64,000 nt of DNA from Bdellovibrio sp047344985 (GCF_047344985.1 NZ_CP178861.1:2356001-2420000), one strand, 5' to 3'. Shown: positions 42,739 through 52,423, counted from the first letter of the stretch. Program-made: numbers and translations. Notes: generated by a model from the letters alone, not told the origin.

Positions 42739-45700
42739 CGGAAGCTCCCTTGCGAACGATCGAGCTCAATTGGAGAGATGCGTGTCTTATTTGCAAACAT
42801 CGCAATCAAACCACTGGCGTAATCGATATTCTTTTTTGGATCTCCCAAAGTGTTTGAGAAGTATTCCAAGTCACCGTCTTCATCGCCGGTACGGAAACCA
42901 TTGATGCGAACAAAGAAGATGTAATTTTCTTCGCCTAAGAATTTCAACAACTGAGGAAGTGGGATCGCTTCTTCAAGCACGTAGATCACATTTGTCATCC
43001 ACTGCGTTTGTGACAGCTTGTCTTTCGGATACTTTGCAGAAAGGTCCAAAAGCTTTTCCATCCAAGGAACCATACAAACGTAGTTCGTTCCGTTCACCCA
43101 TGCCGACGTCGGAATATCGCTACCACCACGGTCATTGTTACCGCCCCGGCTTTTTTGCTGGGCTTCCTCGCACATTTCCCAGTATTTGCCTTTGCCCTTT
43201 TCCATGTTGCCGTTACCAAGGATCAACATCATATCGTCGAACATTTCTTTATCGTTGGCGCGAGCTTTATGGCCCATCTTTTCGCTGAGTTTTTGGAAAA
43301 GACCGCTCACAAACTTATGTCTTCTAGCTGCCTTTCCGTCGGCATCGGGCTGTGTGATCAAATTGCGGATCTTATCTAAGCCACCTGGCAAGATCGAAAG
43401 ATTCGCAGTGATACGATAGAAGTCCACCGCTGTGACATTGGCAAAAGCTTCCGGTTCAATCAAACGGTAGTTCATCAATGGCGCTCCATTGAGCTCGCCT
43501 TGAACTTCATCCAGAAGTTTAAAGAATTTTTTGCGGTTTAAATGCCATCCGCCCCACACGTGCTGAACAATAGCTACGGATGGATATTGTTTTGAGTTCA
43601 CCGTAAGGTCAGACTCTGTGTTGACGGTTCTCCAGTACGCTTTACCAAATGGCGTGTTCGCCGGATTTGGATCGTCACTGCGAGCTAAATCAATGCGGCT
43701 CTTCGGAGACCATTTGTTGAGGATGCCGTCGATCCAGTCAGAGGCAAAACCAAGAAGGTCACGACCTTTAAGTTCCCCTTTTTTATTTGAGAATAACGTC
43801 ACTTCTTCATCTTTAGGATCGATATCCGGGGCTTCAGAGCTGCGCGGGTAACGGATCTTAAGCAAGTGATCTTCATTGAATGAATTCACGCGCCACGCAA
43901 GGAACTTCGTGCGAAGTTCTTTGGTTTTAAGATCATGATCGATCTCAAACTTTTTGTGCGAGAATTTCGCATAGAGCAACTCAGGATCGTTGCTCTTAAA
44001 GAGCGCACGAAGAGCTGGCTTCAAATTATCGCGAGTGTCGACGAAATCTTTAACGAATTTTTGGTCGACTTTGCCCGTATCCAAAAGTTCTGCGTATTCA
44101 GGATTGTAGTCGATGACAAAGGCGTCCGTATTTAAATCCGTCCATGTCGTGTTAGCACGGATGCGCATAACGTTGATAAAGAAGTTAAAGTCTAAAGTCG
44201 CACCCAAGGCTTTGCCCGTTTGCGCGCGCACGTAAACTTGAACACCTTCTTTAGTTCTCATGAAACTTGTTTGACGAAGAATCGCTCTTGAACCATCAGC
44301 GCCAACAGAAACAGACGTGATGAAACTCAGTGGTGAAATACCCATCAATACATCTAAGGAAGAAGACAATTGGCCGTAAGCTGACAAAGCGATAGAGTCT
44401 GTGATGGTGAATACTTCACCTTCACGCATATCCGCTAAGAAGGCATCCAAAGGTTGGCGCATGCTCTTACCGTCGGCTGACTTCACCAGATCTTTTTCCG
44501 TCAAAACTTTAGAAACATTGTTCATGAATTTCGGAATCAAAAGGTCCTGCCATGGAACTTTCGTACCTTCTTTAATTGAAAGAAGAGGACGAACGTGAGT
44601 GTAATCTCTCATCACCATGACGTTAGCGCCAAATGCTGGAATCACATTTGGAACTCCATCCAGAGTCATGAAGTAACCCAAACGACCTGCCACACTTAAA
44701 TTATCCACCAATTGAATTGGCGCGGAACTTCCGAAGTAAGTTCCCGTCGTGACGTGACGAGTGGCTGCAAGATTGAACCCGCCTACAGGACCGCCCCAAG
44801 CTTCAACATTTTGGTATAACGGCTCCAGAGGTTTTTCTTTAATATGTTGAGCAATTCTTTGTGAGATCTCTTCGCGACGACCTTGGTAAAGATCACTGAC
44901 CTTCAGAAGATCCAATTTTTCGTTGATATGATTTAAAGCCGTACCGATGGCTGCCGACTTCGCGCGAATACCGATGTAGCGTTCCAAATCACCGTCTTGG
45001 AATGGCGATTGACGGTCACCGTGCGCAAAACGCTGAGGATAACCAGGAACAAATTCCTTCATCACTTTTCCGTTTTGAACGATGCCATTTGCAGAATTGA
45101 TTCTTTCTAAATCTGGAAGAGGCAAACCGTTATTGCCTTTGAGATTAAACAACTCAAGCGCGTTGTTCACGCGGTAAAGAAGTTTTGCGAGCACCAGCTC
45201 TTCAAGTTCTTTCGGGAATGCACCCGCTTTTACGATGTCTTGAATATCCTGATAGCGAAGATCCGCAAGACGTCTTACCAACCAGCGAGCATCTTCATAA
45301 GTACAAGCAGAAAATGATTCCGCCGAGGGATGGTTGATCACCACATGACCGGAAAGAACCGAACCGAATTTCGCAGAGAAACGGTTGATACTTTCTGGAA
45401 CGTCGACAAGAGCAAATGGAAGAATCAACGCACGGTACGCTCTGTAACGAGAGAATCTTTGCACCGCAGGCAATTGATCTGGATTGTTTGGATCTGGAGC
45501 GTAACCCCATTGAATATCGAAATACTCTGCCAAAGCCGGTTCAAGAACGGCGTCTGTGAAAACGACCGAGTGGCTGCCCGCATCGTCTTGGCTCACCCAA
45601 CCGCGGCTTTGGAAGTCTGAAATCATGCTTTCTTGAGCGTGCTTTAGGAAAGATTTTTTCTCTTCTTCATTGGCGAAGAAAACGCGGAGGTTGCGGTAGT

Positions 45701-46151
45701 ATTTTGGAGATGGAACATAGTAGCCAAGTTTTCTTAAAAGAGCCGCACGCATCAACGTCGTGTGGCTATAACGGCTGAGACTTAAACGATAGAACAATCC
45801 TGGATTTTCGCGGGATTGAACACGCGACATATAGGTGAACGGCAAAGCGGCTTCTTCAGAAAGGAACTGCACACCATTGTTTGCCACAGGGTACGTGCCC
45901 GCGATTTCTTCTGTCGCGGGGTAAACGCGGTTTTGCCACATTTTATTTTCTTGAGGATTGAGACGACTGAGATCAGTTCCTTGATTCGCCAAAGCGGCAG
46001 CTTGACCGACATCCAAGGGATTACCTGAACTGCCGATAAGATCTGAAGAGGGCTTTTTCACGGATTTTAAAGGCAATGAGACGCTTTCAGCACTCGCTAT
46101 GGAGAGCATCATCAGGCAAAATGCGCAGACTATGACTATTCTCAAAGACAT
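42735..46151 (-). CDS. Giant exported protein coupled to subtilase, no known family
   Basis: 1138 residues with a signal peptide (MSLRIVIVCAFCLMMLSIASA-E). The mature chain mixes helices and strands and has few recognisable motifs; cysteines are few. Near the middle are segments such as TRHVTTGTYFGSSAPIQLV and GRLGYFMTLDGVPNVIPAFG, and near residue 800-880 a WGGWHLNRKKFFKLLDEVQ block. It ends YASGLIAMFANKTR then RSQGSFR. It lies directly upstream of the subtilase and overlaps it by 4 bases, so it may be a chaperone, substrate or surface partner of the peptidase. No function can be assigned. Confidence 0.75.
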   Translation of the reverse strand: MSLRIVIVCAFCLMMLSIASAESVSLPLKSVKKPSSDLIGSSGNPLDVGQAAALANQGTDLSRLNPQENKMWQNRVYPATEEIAGTYPVANNGVQFLSEEAALPFTYMSRVQSRENPGLFYRLSLSRYSHTTLMRAALLRKLGYYVPSPKYYRNLRVFFANEEEKKSFLKHAQESMISDFQSRGWVSQDDAGSHSVVFTDAVLEPALAEYFDIQWGYAPDPNNPDQLPAVQRFSRYRAYRALILPFALVDVPESINRFSAKFGSVLSGHVVINHPSAESFSACTYEDARWLVRRLADLRYQDIQDIVKAGAFPKELEELVLAKLLYRVNNALELFNLKGNNGLPLPDLERINSANGIVQNGKVMKEFVPGYPQRFAHGDRQSPFQDGDLERYIGIRAKSAAIGTALNHINEKLDLLKVSDLYQGRREEISQRIAQHIKEKPLEPLYQNVEAWGGPVGGFNLAATRHVTTGTYFGSSAPIQLVDNLSVAGRLGYFMTLDGVPNVIPAFGANVMVMRDYTHVRPLLSIKEGTKVPWQDLLIPKFMNNVSKVLTEKDLVKSADGKSMRQPLDAFLADMREGEVFTITDSIALSAYGQLSSSLDVLMGISPLSFITSVSVGADGSRAILRQTSFMRTKEGVQVYVRAQTGKALGATLDFNFFINVMRIRANTTWTDLNTDAFVIDYNPEYAELLDTGKVDQKFVKDFVDTRDNLKPALRALFKSNDPELLYAKFSHKKFEIDHDLKTKELRTKFLAWRVNSFNEDHLLKIRYPRSSEAPDIDPKDEEVTLFSNKKGELKGRDLLGFASDWIDGILNKWSPKSRIDLARSDDPNPANTPFGKAYWRTVNTESDLTVNSKQYPSVAIVQHVWGGWHLNRKKFFKLLDEVQGELNGAPLMNYRLIEPEAFANVTAVDFYRITANLSILPGGLDKIRNLITQPDADGKAARRHKFVSGLFQKLSEKMGHKARANDKEMFDDMMLILGNGNMEKGKGKYWEMCEEAQQKSRGGNNDRGGSDIPTSAWVNGTNYVCMVPWMEKLLDLSAKYPKDKLSQTQWMTNVIYVLEEAIPLPQLLKFLGEENYIFFVRINGFRTGDEDGDLEYFSNTLGDPKKNIDYASGLIAMFANKTRISPIELDRSQGSFR

Positions 46152-46261
46152 TTAAACTCCCTTATTAGGGTAAAATTGGCACCGTCCGGTATTTAGCAAG
46201 GACTAAGCCATGGCTTCACATACGAAACGGTGTTAATTCCGTGTTTTATTCGTTTTTACGC

Positions 46262-46299
46262 AAAAATGCGGCCCCCGTTCCACGAGTTGCCGCATTTTT
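46262..46299 (-). terminator. Terminator downstream of papain-like gene
   Basis: The stem ATGCGGC/GCCGCAT (46266-46272 and 46289-46295) has A-rich and T-rich flanks, so it can end transcripts in either direction. It sits 26 bases past the minus-strand stop at 46325, on the side of the giant gene's promoter. Confidence 0.6.
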
Positions 46300-46324
46300 T
46301 ATCTTGGTGTCAGACTTCTCGACA

Positions 46325-47347
46325 CTATCTGCAGAGGACTTTGTAGTGAGCCAGCATGGCTGCTTCAAGCTGTGTGCGCTCGCCTTCATCCACGATGTAC
46401 ACGCCCAAAGCGCGAGTTTCATTTTCTAGGACGAAGCGACCGACGATGTCTGGAGCGTAGAACTGTTGAGCGTTCGTACTAAAGTAAACCGTCGCGTCTT
46501 GGGAAGGATTGTTGGAGTCGTAAACTGTAAACGCAATAGTTCTAGCAGAAAGTTTTTGATAGGATTTCACCATTACTACGTGCTGAGCCGTGCGACCTGC
46601 GCGCAAATTGATAAGGGTCAGACGTTTGCCATCGAGATTTTTCATCAGCTGTTGTGCTGTGATTACGTTCGTACCACCAGCGCGAGCGCCGCTTCCCATA
46701 GCTAAAGTGATATTGCTTGCACGGAAAAAGTGAGAAGCCTGATTTGCTTCAATTTCATCTTTGAAATTACGAGACACTCTTTGACCGTTGAACTCTTGTT
46801 CATAACCACGCATCAAGCCATTCCAAAGACCGTTCTGATAGTCTTTAGAACTTTCATACAAGCTTCCCTCTGGTACTGGGAACACGGTGTAAAAACTCAA
46901 ATCGCGAGAGATAAAAGGCTGTTGCTGACTGTTATTATTCGGATAATCGTGATTGTTACCACCGATTTTAGCTTCGAGTTTGCTTCTGCGAACCATATCT
47001 AAAATGCGCGGGACTCTTTGATCCATGCGACGGTTGTCAGGAGTGTTGTAACGAGCCATATAAGAAACCATTCGCTGTGTACTACTCAGCGCCCAACAAC
47101 CTGCGATTGTCGCCAAACCACTGCGGAAGGGCCAATTACGAACCGGCATATTGCGGCTTTCCGCAAAGGCATCAGCACGGATGGCGCGATAGATATTGTC
47201 GACATTCAAGGTGCGGCAACTTAGGTTTTGCACCAAAGAATCATTGATCACTTTATTGGATTGCTGTGCGTAGGCTTTTTCGGAGGTCACGAAAAATGAC
47301 GAAAGCAGTCCCAAGACAAATAGGAAAAACAAAAATAGTGCTCGCAT
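46325..47347 (-). CDS. Exported putative papain-like cysteine peptidase
   Basis: 340 residues from the ATG at 47347, which has AAAGGAC 7 bases upstream; the ATG at 47386 adds residues without a site. A signal peptide (MRALFLFFLFVLGLLSSFFVTSEKAYA-Q) precedes the mature part. The block AGCWALSSTQRM (Cys84) resembles the catalytic Cys region of papain (GSCWAFS). A later His in RTAQHVVMVKS (near 256) and an Asp/Asn in TVYDSNNPSQ (near 277) complete a C-H-D/N order. An internal Asn-rich stretch (GGNNHDYPNNNSQQQ) separates them. Peptidase activity is inferred. It could instead be a transglutaminase-like or amidase relative. Confidence 0.7.
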   Translation of the reverse strand: MRALFLFFLFVLGLLSSFFVTSEKAYAQQSNKVINDSLVQNLSCRTLNVDNIYRAIRADAFAESRNMPVRNWPFRSGLATIAGCWALSSTQRMVSYMARYNTPDNRRMDQRVPRILDMVRRSKLEAKIGGNNHDYPNNNSQQQPFISRDLSFYTVFPVPEGSLYESSKDYQNGLWNGLMRGYEQEFNGQRVSRNFKDEIEANQASHFFRASNITLAMGSGARAGGTNVITAQQLMKNLDGKRLTLINLRAGRTAQHVVMVKSYQKLSARTIAFTVYDSNNPSQDATVYFSTNAQQFYAPDIVGRFVLENETRALGVYIVDEGERTQLEAAMLAHYKVLCR

Positions 47348-47489
47348 TGAACGTCCTTTCTTTAGCAACGCTGTTCCTGCGAGCAAACATCAAACCAGGC
47401 TGAAAATATGTTTAAAGCCTTTTCAACTGTTCAAAACCTAAACATGTGACTTTCATGGGCGCCAAATAAATATCTTGTTCCGAGAGTTA

Positions 47490-47522
47490 CCAAGAAAAAA
47501 GGCGATCTCGCCGAGATCGCCT
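47490..47522 (-). terminator. Intrinsic terminator after exported-family gene
   Basis: A perfect 11-bp stem (AGGCGATCTCG/CGAGATCGCCT, 47500-47522, 1-base centre) is followed on the minus strand by TTTTCTTGG. It lies 26 bases past the stop of the gene at 47549. Confidence 0.8.
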
Positions 47523-47548
47523 TTGCGTATTTTTCAGAGTGAAAAATC

Positions 47549-49612
47549 TTAGAAGTTGATACCTAATCCCACCGTACCGTAGAAGGTGTTCAACTCGGCC
47601 TTTTGATTGAGTGACGAATCTGTAAAGCTGTAACGTTTCATACCGAATCCCGCTTCGCCGAAATAACGATCTGACCACAAAACTTTACCGTGGAAGTTCA
47701 GTGACATCGGCGCATTCAAAGTCACTTTGGAATCCATCGAGCTCATATAATAGATAAACTCCATGTCCACCCATTTTGGATATCGCATGATTGGCAAAAG
47801 ATTGAAGAAGTCATCAAACACTTTTGGCATCGAGCGCGCCCAGAAAGCTCCCACACCGAGCATCGGCGCTTTCAATTTATCAAAAGTCACGTTCTGATAA
47901 GAGAGCATTCCACCGACAGACTCATCACGTCCCCACAAGCCCGGAGTCACGCGATATTTTAAATCCACTGTCATTACACTTAGCGGAGCCGTGTTCCCGG
48001 CCGTATCCACTTTCAACTGATTGAAAGATTGGAAGTACTTCGCACTAAAGCCCCATCTTTGACGAGACAGCCAATAGTTTGTCCAACCGAAAAGATCTTC
48101 GAACCATTGGTTGTAAGCCACTTCACCCATAATGATGAAGTCACTCTTTGCTTGAACGCCTGTGAAACGCCCCGAAAGCTCACGCGGGAACCCTTTATAG
48201 ATTTCGTAGTACGACTTATAAGTTTTTCCGTCGACGGTGACATTTAAATACGAGCGATTGATTTGACCGCGCTCTGTCGCCTTAAATTTCCAAACGAAAC
48301 TTGCTGGGTCACGCGGATCGACCTCCACCGAGTTTTGATCGGAAGACACTTCCGCCACAGGTTGTTTACGACCTTCCAGCTTAATGCCATCAATATACGT
48401 GCCTGTCGGAGTGCGTTTGCTTAGGTAAGCACGAGATTGAGTGCGAGGAATTTCTGAAAGCTCGAAGCGTTGTTTGAAAACGCCTCCGCCTTGTCCCGGC
48501 AAATAAATTTTCGGATCGTCTTTCTTGATAGCCGCAGCCCAGAACTTACGAGGATCACCGATCGTCGCTTCAAATCCCAAGAGCTTCGTTAAAGAAGAGT
48601 ATTGATCTGGATTGAGAATGATAGAGCGGCCAATCGGACGCGTGTCATAGCCTACTATTCTTAGAACACTGGGCTTTTTCGTATCGGCGATATCCATCAG
48701 CTCTAATTTGTTTGGAACCGTCACGAATTCGTAAGATTCTCCACTTGCAAGCTCTGCAAAGAACGACGTCGGCATATCTGCCGCGACAACCACAGAGTTT
48801 TTCATGGGAGCTTCTTCATTTTGCACAAGCACACGCGGAGTCGTGGCATCCGTGCGCACTTTCCCCATGATCACGTTACGACCTGAAGATTTCGTTCCGT
48901 ATCTTTGCGAGCACATTTTTGTCGAGTTGCGACCGTCTGTTTGAGTTAAGCAGAAACGGAAAGATTCTTTCTGCCCCCAGAATGGAGCTTTCGCTGCTTC
49001 GGCATCCACGATCGCAAACTGAGAACCGAAAACACCGGCACGAATCAAATCTTTTGCCGGAACACCTTTTGTGATCAAGGCTTTGCGCCACTCTTCAAGT
49101 TGTTTGGCCCATTTTGTATGATCCGCTTCCGTAAAATTATACGTCCAAAGAACCGCACCGGTTCTGGAAATCATTTCCAAAGTTCCGTGGGTCATAAGCT
49201 TATCCGGCCATGCCATCACAAGAGTGGTTTTTGCAGCTTCACTGCTACCAAGAATTTGGTTGAGCTGCGAATGAGTTTTACCTAACGGCAAAAGAGCAAA
49301 GAAAAAGTTTTTTTCATTGAAAAGGACGTTCCCGATTTTCAGGGTCTTTCCTTTGTCTCCCGTAAGATCGTATTCCAACTCCAAAGGAGGTAAAATCACG
49401 CCGTTATCGATTTGATCGAAATAAAGGGGTTTGTTGAAGTCGCGCGTTGCTGCTGTTTTCAACAACGAACGTTGAGGAGCTGGAATTTCCTCTTGAGCTT
49501 CCGCCGGAGCTGGGGTGGAAGCTGGCGGGGCTGCCGGAGTTGGCTCCTGAGCCTGCGCGAACGTACCGAAACTAATAAGTGCAGATAATACCAGATGCTG
49601 CGCAATATTCAC
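47549..49612 (-). CDS. Exported protein, family shared with 15653-17428
   Basis: 687 residues with a signal peptide (MNIAQHLVLSALISFGTFAQA) and a Pro/Ala-rich linker (PTPAAPPASTPAPAEAQEE). Then comes PLYFDQIDNGVILPPLELEYDL, shared in pattern with the protein at 15653-17428. The C-terminal half has barrel-type strands (DFIIMGEVAYNQWFEDLFGWTN, RWGFSAKYFQSF, MEFIYYMSS, GFGMKRYSF) and ends VGLGINF with a terminal Phe. It is likely an outer-membrane barrel with a periplasmic N-terminal domain. Function is unknown. Confidence 0.72.
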   Translation of the reverse strand: MNIAQHLVLSALISFGTFAQAQEPTPAAPPASTPAPAEAQEEIPAPQRSLLKTAATRDFNKPLYFDQIDNGVILPPLELEYDLTGDKGKTLKIGNVLFNEKNFFFALLPLGKTHSQLNQILGSSEAAKTTLVMAWPDKLMTHGTLEMISRTGAVLWTYNFTEADHTKWAKQLEEWRKALITKGVPAKDLIRAGVFGSQFAIVDAEAAKAPFWGQKESFRFCLTQTDGRNSTKMCSQRYGTKSSGRNVIMGKVRTDATTPRVLVQNEEAPMKNSVVVAADMPTSFFAELASGESYEFVTVPNKLELMDIADTKKPSVLRIVGYDTRPIGRSIILNPDQYSSLTKLLGFEATIGDPRKFWAAAIKKDDPKIYLPGQGGGVFKQRFELSEIPRTQSRAYLSKRTPTGTYIDGIKLEGRKQPVAEVSSDQNSVEVDPRDPASFVWKFKATERGQINRSYLNVTVDGKTYKSYYEIYKGFPRELSGRFTGVQAKSDFIIMGEVAYNQWFEDLFGWTNYWLSRQRWGFSAKYFQSFNQLKVDTAGNTAPLSVMTVDLKYRVTPGLWGRDESVGGMLSYQNVTFDKLKAPMLGVGAFWARSMPKVFDDFFNLLPIMRYPKWVDMEFIYYMSSMDSKVTLNAPMSLNFHGKVLWSDRYFGEAGFGMKRYSFTDSSLNQKAELNTFYGTVGLGINF

Positions 49613-49690
49613 GTTGTTACCTCTTTGCTGTTCCTACTTAGGATTTTGTTGTCTCGGGCTCTCCTGCCCTCGTCCCTCCGGGCTGGCGCG

Positions 49691-49715
49691 ATAAAATCCC
49701 CTCCTAGGATTTTAT
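49691..49715. promoter_or_regulatory. 9-bp inverted repeat in divergent promoter region
   Basis: ATAAAATCC (49691-49699) and GGATTTTAT (49707-49715) form a perfect inverted repeat with a 7-base loop. It lies between the exported-protein gene and the oxidoreductase gene, about 88 bases before the latter. It could be an operator or a terminator for read-through; it has no long T tract. Confidence 0.35.
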
Positions 49716-49802
49716 TTAATGCGAGGTTTTGTAACAAGCTAAAATATTGGACTGTCTGGGATTTTTGGAATATTAAGACCAAAGCAAACCTGAAGGAGCT
49801 TT

Positions 49803-50525
49803 ATGTCTTCCGCACGCACGATTTACCACATGAAAGTAGAACAAATCATCGATCACACTCCGACAGTGCGCGAACTGGTGCTTAAAACGGATTCTCCAGC
49901 TGAATTTTCCTTCAAAGCTGGTCAATTTGTGATGCTCAATGTCCCTCAAGGCGAAGCAAAGCCGATTTTGCGTGCTTATTCCATTGCCTCTGATGACCGC
50001 ATCAAGAATGGTTTCCGCCTTTTGTTTAAGTTCGTTGAAAACGGAGTGGCCTCGACTTTTGTTTGGAACCTCAAAGGGGGCGAGACGCTCAACTTTACCG
50101 GACCTTTTGGAAAAGTGTTTTTCCAAGAACCACCGACAGAGCAAATCGTTTTCCTCAATACCGGCACCGGACTTTCTCAGCACATCTGTTATCTGCTTTC
50201 TAAAAAAGAACAGTATCCGAATCTTCGCTATCGCATGCTCTTCGGCGTTCGCTCCGAGAAAGACATGTACTACCAAAAAGAAATCGATGAACTGCAAAAA
50301 GAACTCAAAGATTTCAAATTTGAATTTGTTCTTAGCCGTCCGCAAGATGATTGGAAGGGCAAAAAAGGTTACGTGCAAAACTTTATCAGCGAATTTGATT
50401 ATAAAAACATTCCAACGACGTTCTACCTCTGCGGTAACGGCGGCATGATCAAAGAAGTGAAACACCAACTTCTTGAAGTAGATGGTTTTGAGAAATCACG
50501 CATCTGGGCGGAAGCGTTTGACTAA
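49803..50525 (+). CDS. FAD/NAD(P)-binding ferredoxin reductase-type oxidoreductase
   Basis: 240 residues, cytoplasmic. It has the FNR family layout: FKAGQFVMLNVP near residue 38, the FAD-binding RAYSIAS near residue 58, then NTGTGLSQHICYLLS (NAD(P)-binding loop) near residue 120 and FYLCGNGGMIKEVK near residue 206, where nicotinamide is bound. No [2Fe-2S] domain is fused, so it needs a partner electron carrier such as a ferredoxin or flavodoxin. An AAGGAG site precedes the ATG. It overlaps the next gene by 8 bases. Confidence 0.85.
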   Translation: MSSARTIYHMKVEQIIDHTPTVRELVLKTDSPAEFSFKAGQFVMLNVPQGEAKPILRAYSIASDDRIKNGFRLLFKFVENGVASTFVWNLKGGETLNFTGPFGKVFFQEPPTEQIVFLNTGTGLSQHICYLLSKKEQYPNLRYRMLFGVRSEKDMYYQKEIDELQKELKDFKFEFVLSRPQDDWKGKKGYVQNFISEFDYKNIPTTFYLCGNGGMIKEVKHQLLEVDGFEKSRIWAEAFD

Positions 50526-51426
50526 GAGTCGCGCGGCCATCGAATTGATCTTTGCCGGGGTCCTTTGGGGCTTCGGCTTTGTCGCCACTGTCTGGGCTCT
50601 GAAGGCCTTCACTCCCATCGAGACATTAATTTATCGTTTTATCATCGCCTCAGTTTTTGGCGAGATTCTTTACATCATTTTTCGCGGAATCAACTTCACA
50701 ACGATTCGCGAAGAGTTATTACGCGCGCTTCCCGCGGGTCTTTTTCTTGGCGGAATGCTACTTTTACAAACCATCGGACTGAAATACACGACAGCGACAA
50801 AGAGCGGATTTCTGACGAGCCTTTATGTGATTTTTGTACCGCTTTTCAATGCGTGGTTTTTCAAGTCGCGTTCCGGATGGAAAAATTATGCTTTGGTTTT
50901 GTTGGCCCTGACGGGAACTTTTATTCTGATGGACGCCAATCTTCAAGGGGTCAACACCGGCGACCTTTGGACGATTGGTTGTTCGGTCATCGCCGCTTTT
51001 CATATTATTTATATCGGTCGCATTTCAAACCGTGTTGGCAATGCGTTTCGCTTTAATAATTTTCAATCTTTGTGGTGCTTAGCTTTTCTGACTCCCCTTT
51101 TATTAACTCAAGATAAGATCACCATGAGTTCAGAGCCCTGGCTTCCTTGGGTTGGCGTGATCTGTTTGGGGGTGGCTTCGAGTGTGATTGCGTTTTATCT
51201 GCAAGTGCGCACACAAAAAGTTCTGTCGGATGGGACAGCGAGCATGCTGTTTTTATTGGAGTCGCCATTTGCGGCAATCTTTGGATATTTTATTTTAAGC
51301 GAGCGCCTGACCTTGTTTCAGCTCTCAGGCGCCTTGATGATTTTAATCGCTTCTATTCTGCAGATTCTTTGGGACTCTTCTTCAAAGACCACAGGAACGA
51401 AACCGCAATCACAAGTCCTCCACTAA
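50518..51426 (+). CDS. EamA/DMT-family inner-membrane transporter
   Basis: 302 residues from a TTG at 50518, preferred because it places the first helix right after MTKSRAAIEL; an ATG at 50482 would add 12 residues. About ten transmembrane segments in two EamA repeats are seen, for example FAGVLWGFGFVATVWALKAF, LLRALPAGLFLGGMLLLQTIG, YALVLLALTGTFILM and GVICLGVASSVIAFYL. Family members export or import small metabolites by exchange. The substrate is unknown. It overlaps the oxidoreductase gene upstream, and its 3' end runs 74 bases into the convergent TerC-like gene. Confidence 0.85.
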   Translation: MTKSRAAIELIFAGVLWGFGFVATVWALKAFTPIETLIYRFIIASVFGEILYIIFRGINFTTIREELLRALPAGLFLGGMLLLQTIGLKYTTATKSGFLTSLYVIFVPLFNAWFFKSRSGWKNYALVLLALTGTFILMDANLQGVNTGDLWTIGCSVIAAFHIIYIGRISNRVGNAFRFNNFQSLWCLAFLTPLLLTQDKITMSSEPWLPWVGVICLGVASSVIAFYLQVRTQKVLSDGTASMLFLLESPFAAIFGYFILSERLTLFQLSGALMILIASILQILWDSSSKTTGTKPQSQVLH

Positions 51427-52384
51427 GACCTGTCACCCATTCAGGAATGTGCAGGAATGGATCTGCGAGCATAATCATAGCTAGAATACCGATAGCGTAA
51501 AAAGCGCCATGCTCAAGATAGGCAAACTGCTTGAGTGCTTCCTTTTCAACAAACATGATTGTCAAACTTCTGACGAAGAAAGCCCCGATACTGAGACCAA
51601 TCATGATAATGAAAAGATTGTGCGTGATTGCAAAGGCTCCCACAACACCGTCAAAACTGAAAGAGGCATCTAGAACTTCCAAATAAAGGAACATGCCCGC
51701 GCTGGCTCTGTGCACGTCCTTCATTGTTTCATCAGAAGCTTCAAGCCATGAACCGATGCCGTCCACAATCACGTAAGTGATAAGACCCGCCATTCCCGCT
51801 TTCAAGAAGGTCAACGACTCTTCCATAGGCAGGAAGTGAGAAATCAATGCAAGAATGACAAGACAAAGAGCCACCTCGATCGCTTCGACTTTGCTGCCCA
51901 AGTACGCTGTTGGTTTTTCGATAAAAGAAATCCAGTGCAAATCCTTGCTTTCATCGTAGAAGTATTTAAGGGCCACCATCAACAAGAACGCACCACCAAA
52001 GGCCGCAACCTGCAAATGGGCGCCCAACATCAGTTTTGCATAATCATCAGGGCGAGTGGCCGCCATTACCAGTGCCTGCCACGGATTGATGTCAGCAGCG
52101 AAAGTGACGATCAACAATGGAAAGACCAAACGCATTCCGAAAACGGCGATCAACATCCCCCACGTCAAGAAGCGATGACGCCATACGGGAGTCATTTCTT
52201 TAAGAACAACGGCATTCACAATCGCATTATCAAAAGACAAAGAGATTTCAAGAACGGCTAAAATCACCGCAATAAAAAGAGCACCGAAACCTGCGGCTGC
52301 AGTTCCGCCGTAATAATGACCGACAAAGTAAGACGCAATAAGTCCGATAACTGTAAAGAAAAAGGAGCCAGTAAAGTATTTCAT
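51353..52384 (-). CDS. DUF475/TerC-like membrane protein
   Basis: 343 residues from the ATG at 52384; the start is set by GGAGCC plus the GCAGGATGTG leader motif just upstream. Several transmembrane helices (YFTGSFFFTVIGLIASYFVGHYYG, GFGALFIAVILAVLEISLSFDNAI) carry the acidic membrane residues of the TerC superfamily (LSFDNAI near residue 45, SFSFDGVVGAF near 250). TerC proteins are linked to tellurite resistance and manganese or calcium handling. It follows uvrA on the same strand with 39 bases between them. Confidence 0.8.
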   Translation of the reverse strand: MKYFTGSFFFTVIGLIASYFVGHYYGGTAAAGFGALFIAVILAVLEISLSFDNAIVNAVVLKEMTPVWRHRFLTWGMLIAVFGMRLVFPLLIVTFAADINPWQALVMAATRPDDYAKLMLGAHLQVAAFGGAFLLMVALKYFYDESKDLHWISFIEKPTAYLGSKVEAIEVALCLVILALISHFLPMEESLTFLKAGMAGLITYVIVDGIGSWLEASDETMKDVHRASAGMFLYLEVLDASFSFDGVVGAFAITHNLFIIMIGLSIGAFFVRSLTIMFVEKEALKQFAYLEHGAFYAIGILAMIMLADPFLHIPEWVTGLSGGLVIAVSFLWSLKKSPKESAE

Positions 52385-52389
52385 GGCTC

Positions 52390-52399
52390 CACATCCTGC
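52390..52399 (-). promoter_or_regulatory. GCAGGATGTG leader motif before TerC-like gene
   Basis: On the minus strand GCCGCAGGATGTGGAGC lies just before the ATG at 52384. Seventeen bases are identical to the leader of the maf gene at 56733-56749. The motif also overlaps the ribosome site. See the findings for the shared pattern. Confidence 0.45.
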
Positions 52400-52423
52400 G
52401 GCTCCAGCCACGAAGAATCAAGA

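Noticed and set aside
49773..50468. Long minus-strand frame opposite the oxidoreductase gene
   Set aside because: It lies fully over a clear FNR-family gene on the plus strand, has no ribosome site or known motif, and reads as low-complexity Phe-rich text. It is a shadow of the real gene.
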